DNA of 64,000 nucleotides from the NCBI RefSeq assembly GCF_019613795.1, contig NZ_CP080429.1:1145501-1209500 (forward strand), read 5' to 3'. The stretch is from Flavobacterium litorale. GTDB lineage: Bacteria; Bacteroidota; Bacteroidia; Flavobacteriales; Flavobacteriaceae. Shown here piece by piece: positions 17,254 to 26,932 of this stretch; position 1 is the stretch's first letter, and each line of letters opens with the position of its first letter. Position numbers and translations under genes: made by a program. Under the pieces are notes generated by a model that saw only the letters and a program-made list of their open reading frames with translations, was not told the DNA's origin and did not search any database.

Positions 17254-18375
17254 ATGATTTTTATGATTATAAATTCCACACTACTCAAATACATCATTTT
17301 TGGTACTGTAGGATTAATAATTGCATTTTTAGTACTATTTTTTATCATCAACAAAATAGGCAAGAATCCCAATAACATATTTCCGCCCAATTTTGCCCAT
17401 CGCGTTAAAATCCCTCTTTTATTATTTTTTGCAGCTATAGCCATGCGCATAGTGGCATCTAACGACTTTTTTGAAAAGCCTTACGATAGCGTTTTAAAAC
17501 GCATAGGCTTAATCCTTCTAATTATAAGCATTACGTGGTTTTTAATCATAATAATACGCATCATTAAAATCAGCGTTATTAGTAAGTACAATACCGATAC
17601 ATCTGATAATTTTAGAGCAAGGCGCGTATATACTCAATTTAGCGTATTAGAGCGTGTAATTGTTTTTGTACTCATTATTTTGGCAATAGGAATAGCACTA
17701 ATGAGTTTTGACAGTATCCGCTCCATAGGGGCAAGTGTTTTGGCATCGGCAGGAATTGCAGGTATTATACTTGGTTTTTCGGCACAAAAAGCACTCGGAA
17801 CATTATTGGCAGGAATACAAATTGCCATAACGCAACCCATACGTTTGGACGATGTTGTAATTGTAGAAGGCGAATGGGGGCATATTGAAGAAATTACCCT
17901 TACATATGTGGTAGTAGCCATTTGGGATAAGCGTATGTTGGTAGTACCTACTACCTATTTTATTGAAAAGCCGTTTGAGAACTGGACGCGAAAAAGTGGT
18001 GATATATTGGGCACGGTATACATTTATACCGATTTCCGCGTACCTGTAGATGAACTTCGTAAAGAGCTTACGCGTTTGCTAAAAGGTACTGATTTATGGG
18101 ATGGCGAAGTAAATAAGTTGCAAGTTACAGACGCTAAACAGGATGTTATGGAAATACGTGCTTTAATGAGCTCTAAAGATTCTTCTATATCATGGGATTT
18201 ACGGGTTTATATTCGAGAAAAACTAATAGCCTATTTACAAAAAAATTACCCTGATAGTTTGCCAAGAACACGCATATCGTTAGTAGATAAAAATACTGAT
18301 GAGCCTAATGATGAAACCGACCAAAACCAAGAACAAAACACAAAGCGAGTTAGTGCAAACGAAAAAGATGAATAG
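17254..18375 (+). CDS. Small-conductance mechanosensitive channel (MscS family)
   Basis: 373 residues. Hydrophobic helices lie near residues 10-30, 48-65, 80-105, 128-150 and 155-185. The pore-lining Gly/Ala-rich TM3 is ASAGIAGIILGFSAQKALG, followed by the MscS beta domain (QPIRLDDVVIVEGEWGHIEEI) and a soluble cytoplasmic C-terminus. These channels open under membrane tension to release solutes during hypo-osmotic shock. The final 25 residues are polar and Gln/Glu/Asn-rich. A second possible ATG lies 9 bp downstream of the chosen one. Confidence 0.92.
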   Translation: MIFMIINSTLLKYIIFGTVGLIIAFLVLFFIINKIGKNPNNIFPPNFAHRVKIPLLLFFAAIAMRIVASNDFFEKPYDSVLKRIGLILLIISITWFLIIIIRIIKISVISKYNTDTSDNFRARRVYTQFSVLERVIVFVLIILAIGIALMSFDSIRSIGASVLASAGIAGIILGFSAQKALGTLLAGIQIAITQPIRLDDVVIVEGEWGHIEEITLTYVVVAIWDKRMLVVPTTYFIEKPFENWTRKSGDILGTVYIYTDFRVPVDELRKELTRLLKGTDLWDGEVNKLQVTDAKQDVMEIRALMSSKDSSISWDLRVYIREKLIAYLQKNYPDSLPRTRISLVDKNTDEPNDETDQNQEQNTKRVSANEKDE

Positions 18376-18435
18376 GCAGTAATAAAGTATAAGCAAACTT
18401 TTGCATCTTTGTAGTATTAACACTTATCTACTACT

Positions 18436-19158
18436 ATGCGGTTATTATTTATAGGGATACTCAGTTGTATTGTTGGTACCTCGTTTGCACAAGATACAAA
18501 CGAGTTAAAAGAAACAGCAAAAGATAGTGTAACTTTTGAACCCGATCCCTTGTACAGAGAAGATCAGTTTTATGCATCAATATCGTATATATTGATGCAA
18601 AATAAACCCGATGGATATTCGCAAAAATCGTTCTCTACAGGGCTTACTATGGGGTTTTTACGCGATATGCCTATAAATGAAAAACGGACTTATGCCATAG
18701 CAGCAGGTTTGGGGTATGCTTACTATAATATTAAGCACAACTTACAGGTAATTGAAAATGTAGGTACAACCTCTTACCAAATTGCTAGTGAGGGCGATTT
18801 TGACCGTAACAAGCAAGTACTACACTTTTTAGAATTGCCTATAGAGCTGCGTTGGCGAAATTCTACGCCAAGCTCGCATAAATTTTGGCGTATATACACG
18901 GGCTTTAAAATAAGTTATCTTTTTGCCGATAAAGCACAGTACTATCCAACTTCGGGTGGCAGCACTAAAGTAAAGGGGAACGACGATTTGAATAACCTGT
19001 TTTATGGCGCGTACTTATCGGTAGGGTGGAACACCTGGAATTTATATGCCTACTATGGTATAACACCACTTTATAAAGATGAAGCACGCATTAACGAGGG
19101 TAACGATGCCATACAGCTAAACACCGTTAGCTTGGGGCTTATATTTTACATACTGTAA
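18436..19158 (+). CDS. PorT-like outer-membrane beta-barrel protein, 240 aa
   Basis: Signal peptide MRLLFIGILSCIVGTSFAQ. Alternating beta-strands with GLTMGFL, GLGYAYYN, ELPIELRWR and GFKISYLF follow, ending TVSLGLIFYIL. The FLELPIELRWR segment resembles the PorT/outer-membrane beta-barrel domain family. PorT itself is a T9SS component, but membership in the broad family does not prove a T9SS role. It lies 60 bp after mscS and is convergent and abutting with the gene at 19159. Whether it is a secretion component remains open. Confidence 0.72.
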   Translation: MRLLFIGILSCIVGTSFAQDTNELKETAKDSVTFEPDPLYREDQFYASISYILMQNKPDGYSQKSFSTGLTMGFLRDMPINEKRTYAIAAGLGYAYYNIKHNLQVIENVGTTSYQIASEGDFDRNKQVLHFLELPIELRWRNSTPSSHKFWRIYTGFKISYLFADKAQYYPTSGGSTKVKGNDDLNNLFYGAYLSVGWNTWNLYAYYGITPLYKDEARINEGNDAIQLNTVSLGLIFYIL

Positions 19159-19776
19159 CTAAAAAGCAGGAATAAGCCACGCAAACCACAGTAGTATTTG
19201 TGGTACAATACCAATAATACTACCCCAAAAAACACCACTAAGCGAATGCTCTTGCTCCTGCAATCGGGAAGAGGCAACAAGCCCACACGATAGTATTAAA
19301 AATGCAATGAGGTATAAAAAGGGTGTATGATAATAGGCGGATATACTTATTACAAATAAAGTTAACGAAGATACGCCCATTACATGCAAACTGATTTTTT
19401 TGTTAACCAATACCAAAGTTAACGCAAGCAAAATACTAATTAGCATCCCTAAAAAGTAATAGTATAACTCGGTAACTACAAATGTAGCAAAGCTATAGCG
19501 TAGCAATATTACAAGCAATATGGCGTAAAAAGCTAGCGGTAATCGGCGTTCTCTTTTATCTACCAGCATTTTGGTACGTAGTAAACCCAACGAACGCAGC
19601 AAATAAAACAACGATATGGGTAGTAACATGGTAAGAATTAGTACCTGTATAAACACCAAATACACTTCGTGCATATGGTAGTAATTCATGGTTACAAAAA
19701 AGAAAAACAGCGTAGCGTATACCGATATTAATAACGGATTGTATAAGTACGAAAAAACAAGTAACAGCTTTTTCAT
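19159..19776 (-). CDS. Polytopic membrane protein, possibly degenerate PAP2-like
   Basis: 205 residues with about six hydrophobic helices. Polar segments between helices resemble a worn PAP2 phosphatase signature: DKRERRLP for KX6RP, HVMGVSSL for the PSGH box, and SSRLQEQEHSLSGVFWG for SRX5HX3D. In the last box Gly replaces the catalytic Asp. PAP2 enzymes dephosphorylate lipid phosphates, but this copy may be inactive. It starts 3 bp after the rpoN stop, so the two are cotranscribed. Family assignment is tentative; existence of the gene is firm. Confidence 0.75.
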   Translation of the reverse strand: MKKLLLVFSYLYNPLLISVYATLFFFFVTMNYYHMHEVYLVFIQVLILTMLLPISLFYLLRSLGLLRTKMLVDKRERRLPLAFYAILLVILLRYSFATFVVTELYYYFLGMLISILLALTLVLVNKKISLHVMGVSSLTLFVISISAYYHTPFLYLIAFLILSCGLVASSRLQEQEHSLSGVFWGSIIGIVPQILLWFAWLIPAF

Positions 19777-19779
19777 GCA

Positions 19780-21243
19780 TTATATTTTCTTCCGCATTCG
19801 TGCTACAGGTATATCCAGTTGTTCGCGGTATTTGGCAATAGTTCTACGCGCAATAGGATACCCTTTGTTTTTAAGAAGTTCAGCTAGTTTATCGTCGGGA
19901 AATGGTTTTTTCTTGTCCTCCTCGTTAATAACAGTTTGTAGTATTTTTTTAATTTCGATGGTCGATACATCCTCGCCCTGATCGTTTTTCATGGCTTCAG
20001 AAAAAAACTCTTTTATCAATTTTGTACCATAAGGCGTATCTACATACTTGCTATTGGCTACGCGCGATACGGTAGAGATATCCAAACCAACCAAATCGGC
20101 AATATCTTTTAATATCATCGGTTTTAGTTTAGCTTCGTCGCCATCCAAAAAATACTCTTTTTGGTAATGCATTATAGCATTCATGGTTACAAACAGGGTT
20201 TCCTGCCGTTGGCGTATCGCATCAATAAACCATTTAGCGGAGTCCAGTTTTTGTTTGATGAATTGTACGGCATCTTTTTGTGCAGTTGATTTATCGCGAG
20301 AATGCTTGTAGCTCTGTAGCATCTCCTGATAATCTTTAGATACGTGCAACTCTGGGGCATTTCTGCCATTTAGTGTAAGCTCCAATTCGCCATCGCGTAT
20401 TTTTATGGCAAAGTCGGGCACAACGTGCTCTACAGCCTTATTGCTATTGTCGTAAGCACCACCTGGTTTTGGGTTAAGATGCTCTATTTGATCTATAGCA
20501 TTACGAAGCTGGTCTTCGCTGATATTGTATTTTTGAAGTAACTTATCGTAATGTTTTTTAGTAAAAGCATCAAACTGATTTTCAAGGATGTCTATCGCCA
20601 AGTCTACAGATTCAGTAGGTGTTTTATGCCTTAACTGCAATAAAAGGCATTCCTGCAAATTGCGTGCGCCAACCCCCGCAGGCTCTAGCTGGTGGATAAC
20701 GTGCAGTATGTTTTCAACCGTTTTCTCGTCGGTATAAATACCTTGTGTAAACGCCATATCATCTACAATATCCGTTATACTACGTCGTATGTAGCCCATA
20801 TCATCAATACTGCCTACTAAAAACTCGGCAATATCGCGCTCGTTTTCGCTAAGTATAAACGTATTAAGCTGTTCTATTAAGTTTTGATGAAAACTTACAT
20901 TGGCAGCAAACGGCATGGTTTTATCCTCATCGTCGTCGCTATAGTTGTTGGCTTGTAGTTTGTAGTTCGGTATTTCGTCGTCGCTAAGGTACTCGTCAAT
21001 ATTTATATCGTCAGCTTCAATTCTATCATTATCATATTCGTCATACTCATCGTAATCGTCGCTGCTAAACTCATCGGCTTCGTACTCATCTTCCTTACCA
21101 CCCTCAAGCGCAGGATTCTCCACCATTTCCTCTTTCAGGCGTTGCTCAAAAGCTTGCGTAGGCAGTTGTATCAGCTTCATGAGCTGAATTTGCTGCGGCG
21201 ATAACTTTTGCGATAATTTTAATTGTAAATTCTGCTTTAGCAT
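19780..21243 (-). CDS. rpoN: RNA polymerase sigma-54 factor
   Basis: 487 residues. The N-terminal activator-interacting region I is Gln/Leu-rich (MLKQNLQLKLSQKLSPQQIQ). A very acidic Asp/Glu/Tyr segment spans about 50-110, then comes the core-binding region. A helix-turn-helix region (LKDIADLVGLDISTVSRVAN) precedes the C-terminal RpoN box, seen as IARRTIAKYRE near residue 468. Sigma-54 directs transcription from -24/-12 promoters and needs an AAA+ activator. ATG 21243 gives the canonical N-terminus; the upstream 12-codon extension has no support. It is downstream of asnS in the same direction. Confidence 0.96.
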   Translation of the reverse strand: MLKQNLQLKLSQKLSPQQIQLMKLIQLPTQAFEQRLKEEMVENPALEGGKEDEYEADEFSSDDYDEYDEYDNDRIEADDINIDEYLSDDEIPNYKLQANNYSDDDEDKTMPFAANVSFHQNLIEQLNTFILSENERDIAEFLVGSIDDMGYIRRSITDIVDDMAFTQGIYTDEKTVENILHVIHQLEPAGVGARNLQECLLLQLRHKTPTESVDLAIDILENQFDAFTKKHYDKLLQKYNISEDQLRNAIDQIEHLNPKPGGAYDNSNKAVEHVVPDFAIKIRDGELELTLNGRNAPELHVSKDYQEMLQSYKHSRDKSTAQKDAVQFIKQKLDSAKWFIDAIRQRQETLFVTMNAIMHYQKEYFLDGDEAKLKPMILKDIADLVGLDISTVSRVANSKYVDTPYGTKLIKEFFSEAMKNDQGEDVSTIEIKKILQTVINEEDKKKPFPDDKLAELLKNKGYPIARRTIAKYREQLDIPVARMRKKI

Positions 21244-21278
21244 ATGTAATCTAGGTGGTTTTCTAGTATAAAAATACA

Positions 21279-21348
21279 AAAAACAGGCATTACAACCCTA
21301 CGCTTTTTAGATAAAATTATGACGTAAGCGGTATAATGCCTGTTTTTA
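21279..21348 (-). terminator. Terminator region between asnS and rpoN
   Basis: Outer arms AAAACAGGCATTA and TAATGCCTGTTTT enclose a roughly 45-nt loop with an inner CGCTT/AAGCG stem. T-runs occur at both ends. It follows the asnS stop and precedes rpoN, and could be a terminator or attenuator-like structure. Confidence 0.6.
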
Positions 21349-21365
21349 GGTATGTAAGAATATTT

Positions 21366-22799
21366 TTAGAATTCTGCGTTTTGCGGTGTTCTCGGGAAAG
21401 GGATTACATCGCGAATATTGCTCATGCCTGTTACAAATTGCACAAGACGCTCGAAACCAAGCCCAAAACCACTATGCGGTGCGCTACCGTAACGGCGGGT
21501 ATCCAAATACCACCATAGTTCTTTCTCGTCAATATCAAGCTCTTTAATTTTTTGCTGTAGTACGTCAAGGCGTTCTTCACGTTGCGAGCCGCCTACAATT
21601 TCGCCAATACCAGGGAATAATATATCCATGGCGCGTACTGTTTTACCATCGTCGTTCAGCCTCATGTAAAAGGCTTTAATATCGGCAGGGTAATCAAACA
21701 ATATTACGGGCGATTTAAAGTGTTTTTCTACCAAATAGCGTTCGTGCTCACTCTGTAAGTCGGCGCCCCATTCTTCAATAATATAATTGAATTTTTTGTT
21801 TCGGTTGGGTTTGGAGTTTTTTAGTATATCTATAGCTTCAGTATAACTTACACGTTTAAAGTTATTTTCCAGTACAAAGCGTAGTTTCTCTAACAATGTC
21901 ATTGGGCTACGGTCTGCTGCCTTTTTCTGGCTTTCCTCTTGTTTTAAACGTTGGTTTAAAAAGGTGAGGTCTTCTGGGCAGTTTTCTAGTACATAACGAA
22001 TTACGTATTTAATAAAATCTTCTGCCAAATCCATGTTAGCATCAAGGTCGTTAAAAGCAACCTCTGGCTCTATCATCCAAAATTCTGCTAGGTGGCGCGA
22101 GGTGTTACTGTTTTCGGCACGAAATGTAGGACCAAAGGTATATACTTGCCCTAATGCCATGGCAAAGGTTTCTGCCTCCAACTGCCCCGATACGGTTAGG
22201 TTTGTTTCTTTACCAAAAAAGTCTTGTTTGTAATCTACATCACCCTCTTCGGTTTTAGGTATGTTGTTTAAGGGTAATGAGGTAACTTGGAAAATTTCTC
22301 CAGCACCTTCGGCATCACTTCCTGTAATTATAGGGGTATTTACATAGGCAAATCCTCTGTCCTGAAAATAATGGTGTACAGCAAATGATAGTACCGAGCG
22401 TACGCGCATAACTGCGCCAAACAGGTTGGTACGCACCCTTAGGTGGGCATTTTCTCTTAAAAATTCAAGCGTATGTTTTTTAGGCTGCATTGGGTATTTT
22501 TCCGCATCGCTATCGCCTAGTATTTCAAGGTTGGTTACCTGTATTTCAAATTGTTGTCCCGAACCCGAGCTTTCTACCAAATTACCTTGTATGGCTACGG
22601 CAGCACCAGTAGTTAGCCTTTTTAAGGTTTCTTCGGATGTGTTTTCAAAATCTATCACACACTGTATATTATGTATAACCGAGCCATCGTTAATAGCTAA
22701 AAATCGATTGCTTCTAAAAGTTCTAACCCAGCCTTTTATCAATACATCATCAACAGGCTTTGTGCTGTTTAGTAGGTCTTTAACTTTTGTATGTTTCAT
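21366..22799 (-). CDS. asnS: Asparagine--tRNA ligase
   Basis: Class IIb aminoacyl-tRNA synthetase, 477 residues. An N-terminal OB-fold anticodon-binding domain ([20 protein letters not shown]) occupies about 15-105. The catalytic domain follows, with motif 2 ([21 protein letters not shown]) near residue 220 and motif 3 ([13 protein letters not shown]) at the C-terminus. The [11 protein letters not shown] loop is typical of AsnRS rather than AspRS. It charges tRNA-Asn. A consensus promoter lies at 22871-22878. Confidence 0.97.
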   Translation of the reverse strand: MKHTKVKDLLNSTKPVDDVLIKGWVRTFRSNRFLAINDGSVIHNIQCVIDFENTSEETLKRLTTGAAVAIQGNLVESSGSGQQFEIQVTNLEILGDSDAEKYPMQPKKHTLEFLRENAHLRVRTNLFGAVMRVRSVLSFAVHHYFQDRGFAYVNTPIITGSDAEGAGEIFQVTSLPLNNIPKTEEGDVDYKQDFFGKETNLTVSGQLEAETFAMALGQVYTFGPTFRAENSNTSRHLAEFWMIEPEVAFNDLDANMDLAEDFIKYVIRYVLENCPEDLTFLNQRLKQEESQKKAADRSPMTLLEKLRFVLENNFKRVSYTEAIDILKNSKPNRNKKFNYIIEEWGADLQSEHERYLVEKHFKSPVILFDYPADIKAFYMRLNDDGKTVRAMDILFPGIGEIVGGSQREERLDVLQQKIKELDIDEKELWWYLDTRRYGSAPHSGFGLGFERLVQFVTGMSNIRDVIPFPRTPQNAEF

Positions 22800-22870
22800 T
22801 CTTTATAATTTAATGTGTTTAGTATAGTTACCTGTTTACTGTTATAGGGTAGTGCGCAGGTAAATGCCTG

Positions 22871-22878
22871 CAAATGTA
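22871..22878 (-). promoter_or_regulatory. Promoter -7 box for asnS
   Basis: Minus strand TACATTTG, an exact TAnnTTTG match 71 bp upstream of the asnS ATG. Confidence 0.55.
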
Positions 22879-22985
22879 CTAAAAACCGCAAAAATCTTAA
22901 ATTTTAACTCTTACTATTTAAAAAACTTTACAGTAATACAATCCAATTTATATATTGGGGCTTTATTGTATTGATAGTAAGTGTT

Positions 22986-25472
22986 TTAAAATAGGCTAAG
23001 CATAAATGATATTTTGACTGAGATATTTTTATCGAAGCCTGATAAATGATACGGACCGTACCTGTAAAAAGCAGAAAAACCGAATCCTTTAAATATTTCG
23101 TTAAGTTCCAAACCACTTTCGTAGTATCCTTTTTCGAGGGTATCGTATTCAATACCCTCGTGCCTTTCGGGGTTTTCCATGTTACCCCATGCAACACGTG
23201 TTACGAGTACAGGTGCTAGTTTAACGGCGTTAAAAATTGCAAAACGGCTAAAACCGTGTTTTAACTGTGCCATAGCATACCTACTGGAGAAAAACTCGTT
23301 GAAATACATGGTTTCGAAACTGTTTTTTCCTGCAAAGGTTATACGCTGTAGTATAGTATCTTTATTGAGGTTGTTGGGCGATGTATTGTATAAATGGGTT
23401 AGGGGTGTGTTGCCTAAGGCAATACCTGTTTGTATTAGTCCCGATGTTTTTTGCCCACTCAAATACCTTTTTTCCGCTTCCATCTTAAAGTCGAATTTAC
23501 CAAAAGTGAGGTCGCTACCCAAAATATCTGAAACGGATTGGGTATATTGAAATGTAAATTTAGGATAGCGTTTATTAACTTCTATCCTGCCTTGTGGTGT
23601 TTGCATAAAATCGCTAAACGGACTCCATTGTACAGCGGCTAATGCAGTAACAAGGTCGAATCGCTGATAGGAACTGCCATTGGGCAGAAAGGTATAATTG
23701 AATTTGGGATAAATCCTATCGTGATTCATCTCGAAATGGGTATCCGATTTAGGTATTAATTTTGACTTTACATAGGTTCTCCATGTAATGTGCTCGTAGA
23801 ATGTTGAGATATTAATAGGGCGGGGGTCGTAAATTTTAAACACTTTATTATCAGTAACAAACGATGTACTTGCAATTTCCAGTATATCATCCGTATAGGA
23901 TACGCCGAGCCATGACGACGAATAATTGTCTAGCCTAACGGAGCCCCCTCCGCTGTATTTAAAAACACCATCTTTAGTACCATAGGCGCCGTAACCGTCC
24001 AGCCTAAAGTATTCCGAAATTTTATCGTTGGTTACGCCACCAATGCCCAAGCGGAATCCTTCGTAATCGTTATATTTAACAATTTCTCTCAAGTCAATAT
24101 CAACAGAACCTACAGGCAGGTAACCGTTAATTATTTTTTTGCCTAAAATTATTTTTTTCTCCAATTTCTCTTTTGCCACAATACTATCTAGGGCAATATA
24201 GGTTTTCATACTCCTATTATCCATAGTATCTATCCTGTAGCTGTTCCAATACGCTTCAGGGCGGTTTATTGCTTCCTCTTTAATCTCAATACCTACACTC
24301 TGATTTTTTATTTTAACGGGTATATTATATTCGTATTCAAAATTGACGGATTCGGATAACAAGTACACATAATCGGAGGCATCTTTTTCGCGTTTATCAT
24401 TATCTTTATTAGAGCCATCAAACGTAATAGTTTCCCCCAATATTTTTATGTCCTCTTTATTATCGCCTTTTACTATTTTGAGTTTCTTCTCGCTAGGAAA
24501 CCACAAATTCAACCCTTCATCATATTTAAATATATGGGTAGAAGTAATATCCAGCACATTACTAACCCTAAAAACAGCTTTGGCAATACCGTAATTTTCT
24601 TTGTCAACATATAGTAGCCCCTCTAGTTTTCGGCTTTTTCGTTTTCTTTTTGGGGTAAAAAATACCACATAAACGCTTCGATTATCTATAGCAACAGTGT
24701 CGAGTATTTTATAGTGGTAATTTTTAAGTGCATTACTACTTAAAGGTCCAGCATAGTTGGTTTCAACAAGTTCTATAGTGTTTGCGTAAACGGAATAGGA
24801 TTGTAATGTTAGCCCTATTACTTCGTACAGTGGTTGTTTAAAGCCTGCCATTCGGGTGGCGAGTACGTTTTCTTTTAACCCTTGTTTTTTATTGAATTTA
24901 AACTCCGATACTTTTTCGGTTTGGTAGATGTGTTGTTGCTCTATCAGTTTTTTAAATTTAAAATCGGTAGAATCTATTTTTTCAAACACTTTTACAGCAT
25001 TCTCATAACCGTATATAGAGTCGAGTCGCCCAGTTATCGAATCGGGGTTGGCAGTAACCACGAGCCTATTGTACGATTTGTATACAAAGCTACCGAGCCT
25101 TTGCCTTGGGTCGTTTTCTGGTTTTTTGTAGAGTATTTTGCGTATTAATGTATTAGCGTTATTGTTACGCTCCAGTACCAATTCATCAAGTTCTTCAGAT
25201 GATGGTTGGAGTACAATACTGTAATTTTTTTTACCTGGTATTACGGTAACTTTTTGCTGTTGGTAGCCAATATAGTTAATGGTAAACCATTGGGTTGCCG
25301 TAGTTGAAAATTTACCATCAATATCGGCAACTAGGGTTTTGCCTTTATCGGTAGTAATAGTAGCAAAGGGTAGCGGATTATTGTGCGCACTCTCCCTTAC
25401 ATTACCTGTAACAGTAAATTGTGCCTGAATGGGCAGGCTTATAAGTAGGAGTAACAGCGTAAGGATTTTCAT
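22986..25472 (-). CDS. Outer-membrane protein with carboxypeptidase-like domain (DUF5686 family)
   Basis: 828 residues. Signal peptide MKILTLLLLLISLPIQAQ. A CarboxypepD-regulatory-like beta-sandwich spans about 20-105 (FTVTGNVRES...NPLPFATI), as found before TonB receptors. A long DUF5686-type beta-rich region follows, rich in aromatic residues, ending in short strands (VKISFMLSLF) that fit an outer-membrane barrel. There is no plug domain, so it is not a TonB-dependent receptor. The function of DUF5686 is unknown. ATG 25472 is chosen because it starts the signal peptide; the frame also has an ATG at 25505. Confidence 0.85.
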   Translation of the reverse strand: MKILTLLLLLISLPIQAQFTVTGNVRESAHNNPLPFATITTDKGKTLVADIDGKFSTTATQWFTINYIGYQQQKVTVIPGKKNYSIVLQPSSEELDELVLERNNNANTLIRKILYKKPENDPRQRLGSFVYKSYNRLVVTANPDSITGRLDSIYGYENAVKVFEKIDSTDFKFKKLIEQQHIYQTEKVSEFKFNKKQGLKENVLATRMAGFKQPLYEVIGLTLQSYSVYANTIELVETNYAGPLSSNALKNYHYKILDTVAIDNRSVYVVFFTPKRKRKSRKLEGLLYVDKENYGIAKAVFRVSNVLDITSTHIFKYDEGLNLWFPSEKKLKIVKGDNKEDIKILGETITFDGSNKDNDKREKDASDYVYLLSESVNFEYEYNIPVKIKNQSVGIEIKEEAINRPEAYWNSYRIDTMDNRSMKTYIALDSIVAKEKLEKKIILGKKIINGYLPVGSVDIDLREIVKYNDYEGFRLGIGGVTNDKISEYFRLDGYGAYGTKDGVFKYSGGGSVRLDNYSSSWLGVSYTDDILEIASTSFVTDNKVFKIYDPRPINISTFYEHITWRTYVKSKLIPKSDTHFEMNHDRIYPKFNYTFLPNGSSYQRFDLVTALAAVQWSPFSDFMQTPQGRIEVNKRYPKFTFQYTQSVSDILGSDLTFGKFDFKMEAEKRYLSGQKTSGLIQTGIALGNTPLTHLYNTSPNNLNKDTILQRITFAGKNSFETMYFNEFFSSRYAMAQLKHGFSRFAIFNAVKLAPVLVTRVAWGNMENPERHEGIEYDTLEKGYYESGLELNEIFKGFGFSAFYRYGPYHLSGFDKNISVKISFMLSLF

Positions 25473-25515
25473 GTACCTTTTTATGCTAAACGAAAGAAAC
25501 TGCAATTTGTTTCGG

Positions 25516-25523
25516 CAAAGATA
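25516..25523 (-). promoter_or_regulatory. Promoter -7 box for the DUF5686 gene
   Basis: Minus strand TATCTTTG, an exact TAnnTTTG match 44 bp upstream of ATG 25472. Confidence 0.5.
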
Positions 25524-25530
25524 GTATAAA

Positions 25531-25560
25531 TAAAAAATCCGCTAATAAAGCGGATTTTAA
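25531..25560 (-). terminator. Terminator after frr
   Basis: Perfect 10-bp stem AAAATCCGCT/AGCGGATTTT (25534-25543 and 25549-25558) with a 5-nt loop and A/T runs, directly after the frr stop. Confidence 0.85.
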
Positions 25561-26121
25561 TTATACCTTCATTATTTCGACTTCTTTATGTGTAAATAAC
25601 TCATCAACTTTTTTAATAAAACTATCGGTTAGCTCTTGTACGCTATCCTCAGCATCTTTTCGCATATCTTCAGATGCGCCTTCTTTCTCTAATTTCTTTA
25701 TCTCGGTATTAGCATCTTTTCGGGCGTTTCTAATGCTTATTTTAGCATCTTCTGCCTCGCCTTTAGCTTGTTTTACTAAGTCTTTTCGGCGTTCCTCGGT
25801 TAATGGTGGTACATTTATAATTATGTTGTCGCCATTGTTCATGGGGTTAAAACCTAGGTTGGCTATCATTATGGCTTTTTCTATAGGTTGTAGCATTGCT
25901 TTTTCCCAAGGCTGTATGGTTATAGTACGCGCATCGGGTGTGTTAACATTGGCTACCTGTGTTAATGGCGTTTGCGAACCATAGTAATCTACCATTACGC
26001 TGCCTAACATAGCAGGACTTGCTTTACCTGCACGGATATTTAAAAATTCTTTTTCAAGGTGGGCAACAGAGCCATCCATAGACTCCTTTGTGCTATCTAA
26101 TATAAAATCAATTTCTTCCAT
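25561..26121 (-). CDS. frr: Ribosome recycling factor
   Basis: 186 residues, the standard length. It shows the family blocks LNIRAGKASPAML, the ARTITIQPWEKAML motif, NPMNNGDNIIINVPPLTEERR and the C-terminal coiled-coil arm. RRF splits the post-termination 70S ribosome together with EF-G. It lies 30 bp after pyrH in the same direction; the pyrH-frr pair is a conserved bacterial operon. A strong terminator follows. Confidence 0.97.
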   Translation of the reverse strand: MEEIDFILDSTKESMDGSVAHLEKEFLNIRAGKASPAMLGSVMVDYYGSQTPLTQVANVNTPDARTITIQPWEKAMLQPIEKAIMIANLGFNPMNNGDNIIINVPPLTEERRKDLVKQAKGEAEDAKISIRNARKDANTEIKKLEKEGASEDMRKDAEDSVQELTDSFIKKVDELFTHKEVEIMKV

Positions 26122-26151
26122 GGTATTAATTAATTCTTATACAATTAAAAA

Positions 26152-26859
26152 TTAAACATTTACTGTAGTTCCTACTGCTTCGCCTTCGCAAACTTTTACA
26201 AGGTTTCCTGCTTTATTCATATCAAATACAATAATAGGTAACTCGTTTTCTTGGCTTAGCGTAAATGCAGTAGTATCCATTACATTAAGTCCTTTGGTTA
26301 ATACGTCCTCAAAAGTAAGGGTGTTGTATTTTTTTGCATTGGTGTCTTTCTCTGGGTCGGCAGTGTAAATACCATCTACACGCGTACCTTTTAATATTAC
26401 ATCGGCATTTACCTCTACACCTCTAAGTACGGCAGCAGTATCGGTAGTAAAGTAGGGGTTACCTGTACCTGCGCCAAAAATTACAATACGTCCTTTTTCT
26501 AGGTGGCGTACGGCTCTCCTTTTAATATATGGTTCTGCAATAGCTTCTATTTTTAGTGCGGTTTGCAGGCGTGTTTGCATACCAGCATCCTCTAAAGCAC
26601 CTTGTAATGCCATGCCGTTAATAACAGTTGCAAGCATGCCCATGTAGTCGCCCTGAACCCTATCCATACCGTTACTGGCACCAGCCACACCCCTAAAGAT
26701 GTTACCACCGCCTATAACAACGGCAATTTGTACACCTTTATCGTGTATTTGTTTAATTTCCTGTGCGTACTCGGCAAGCCTTTGTGGGTCTATACCATAT
26801 TGGCGGTCACCCATTAAGGCTTCGCCACTTAGTTTTAACAGAATTCTTTTGTATTTCAT
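26152..26859 (-). CDS. pyrH: UMP kinase
   Basis: 235-residue amino-acid-kinase-fold enzyme that phosphorylates UMP to UDP with ATP. Motifs: [13 protein letters not shown] at the N-terminus (phosphate-binding loop), [11 protein letters not shown] near residue 50, [16 protein letters not shown] near 130, and [12 protein letters not shown] near 160. Length is typical of bacterial hexameric UMP kinases. First gene of the pyrH-frr operon, with a -7 box 21 bp upstream. Confidence 0.97.
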   Translation of the reverse strand: MKYKRILLKLSGEALMGDRQYGIDPQRLAEYAQEIKQIHDKGVQIAVVIGGGNIFRGVAGASNGMDRVQGDYMGMLATVINGMALQGALEDAGMQTRLQTALKIEAIAEPYIKRRAVRHLEKGRIVIFGAGTGNPYFTTDTAAVLRGVEVNADVILKGTRVDGIYTADPEKDTNAKKYNTLTFEDVLTKGLNVMDTTAFTLSQENELPIIVFDMNKAGNLVKVCEGEAVGTTVNV

Positions 26860-26879
26860 AAGGATTTTCTTGACTGATG

Positions 26880-26887
26880 CAAATATA
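26880..26887 (-). promoter_or_regulatory. Promoter -7 box for pyrH-frr
   Basis: Minus strand TATATTTG, an exact TAnnTTTG match 20 bp upstream of the pyrH ATG. Confidence 0.6.
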
Positions 26888-26932
26888 GTAATAAATGCTT
26901 TTGTAAAAAGTGTTTTGTTAAGGGTATGATGG

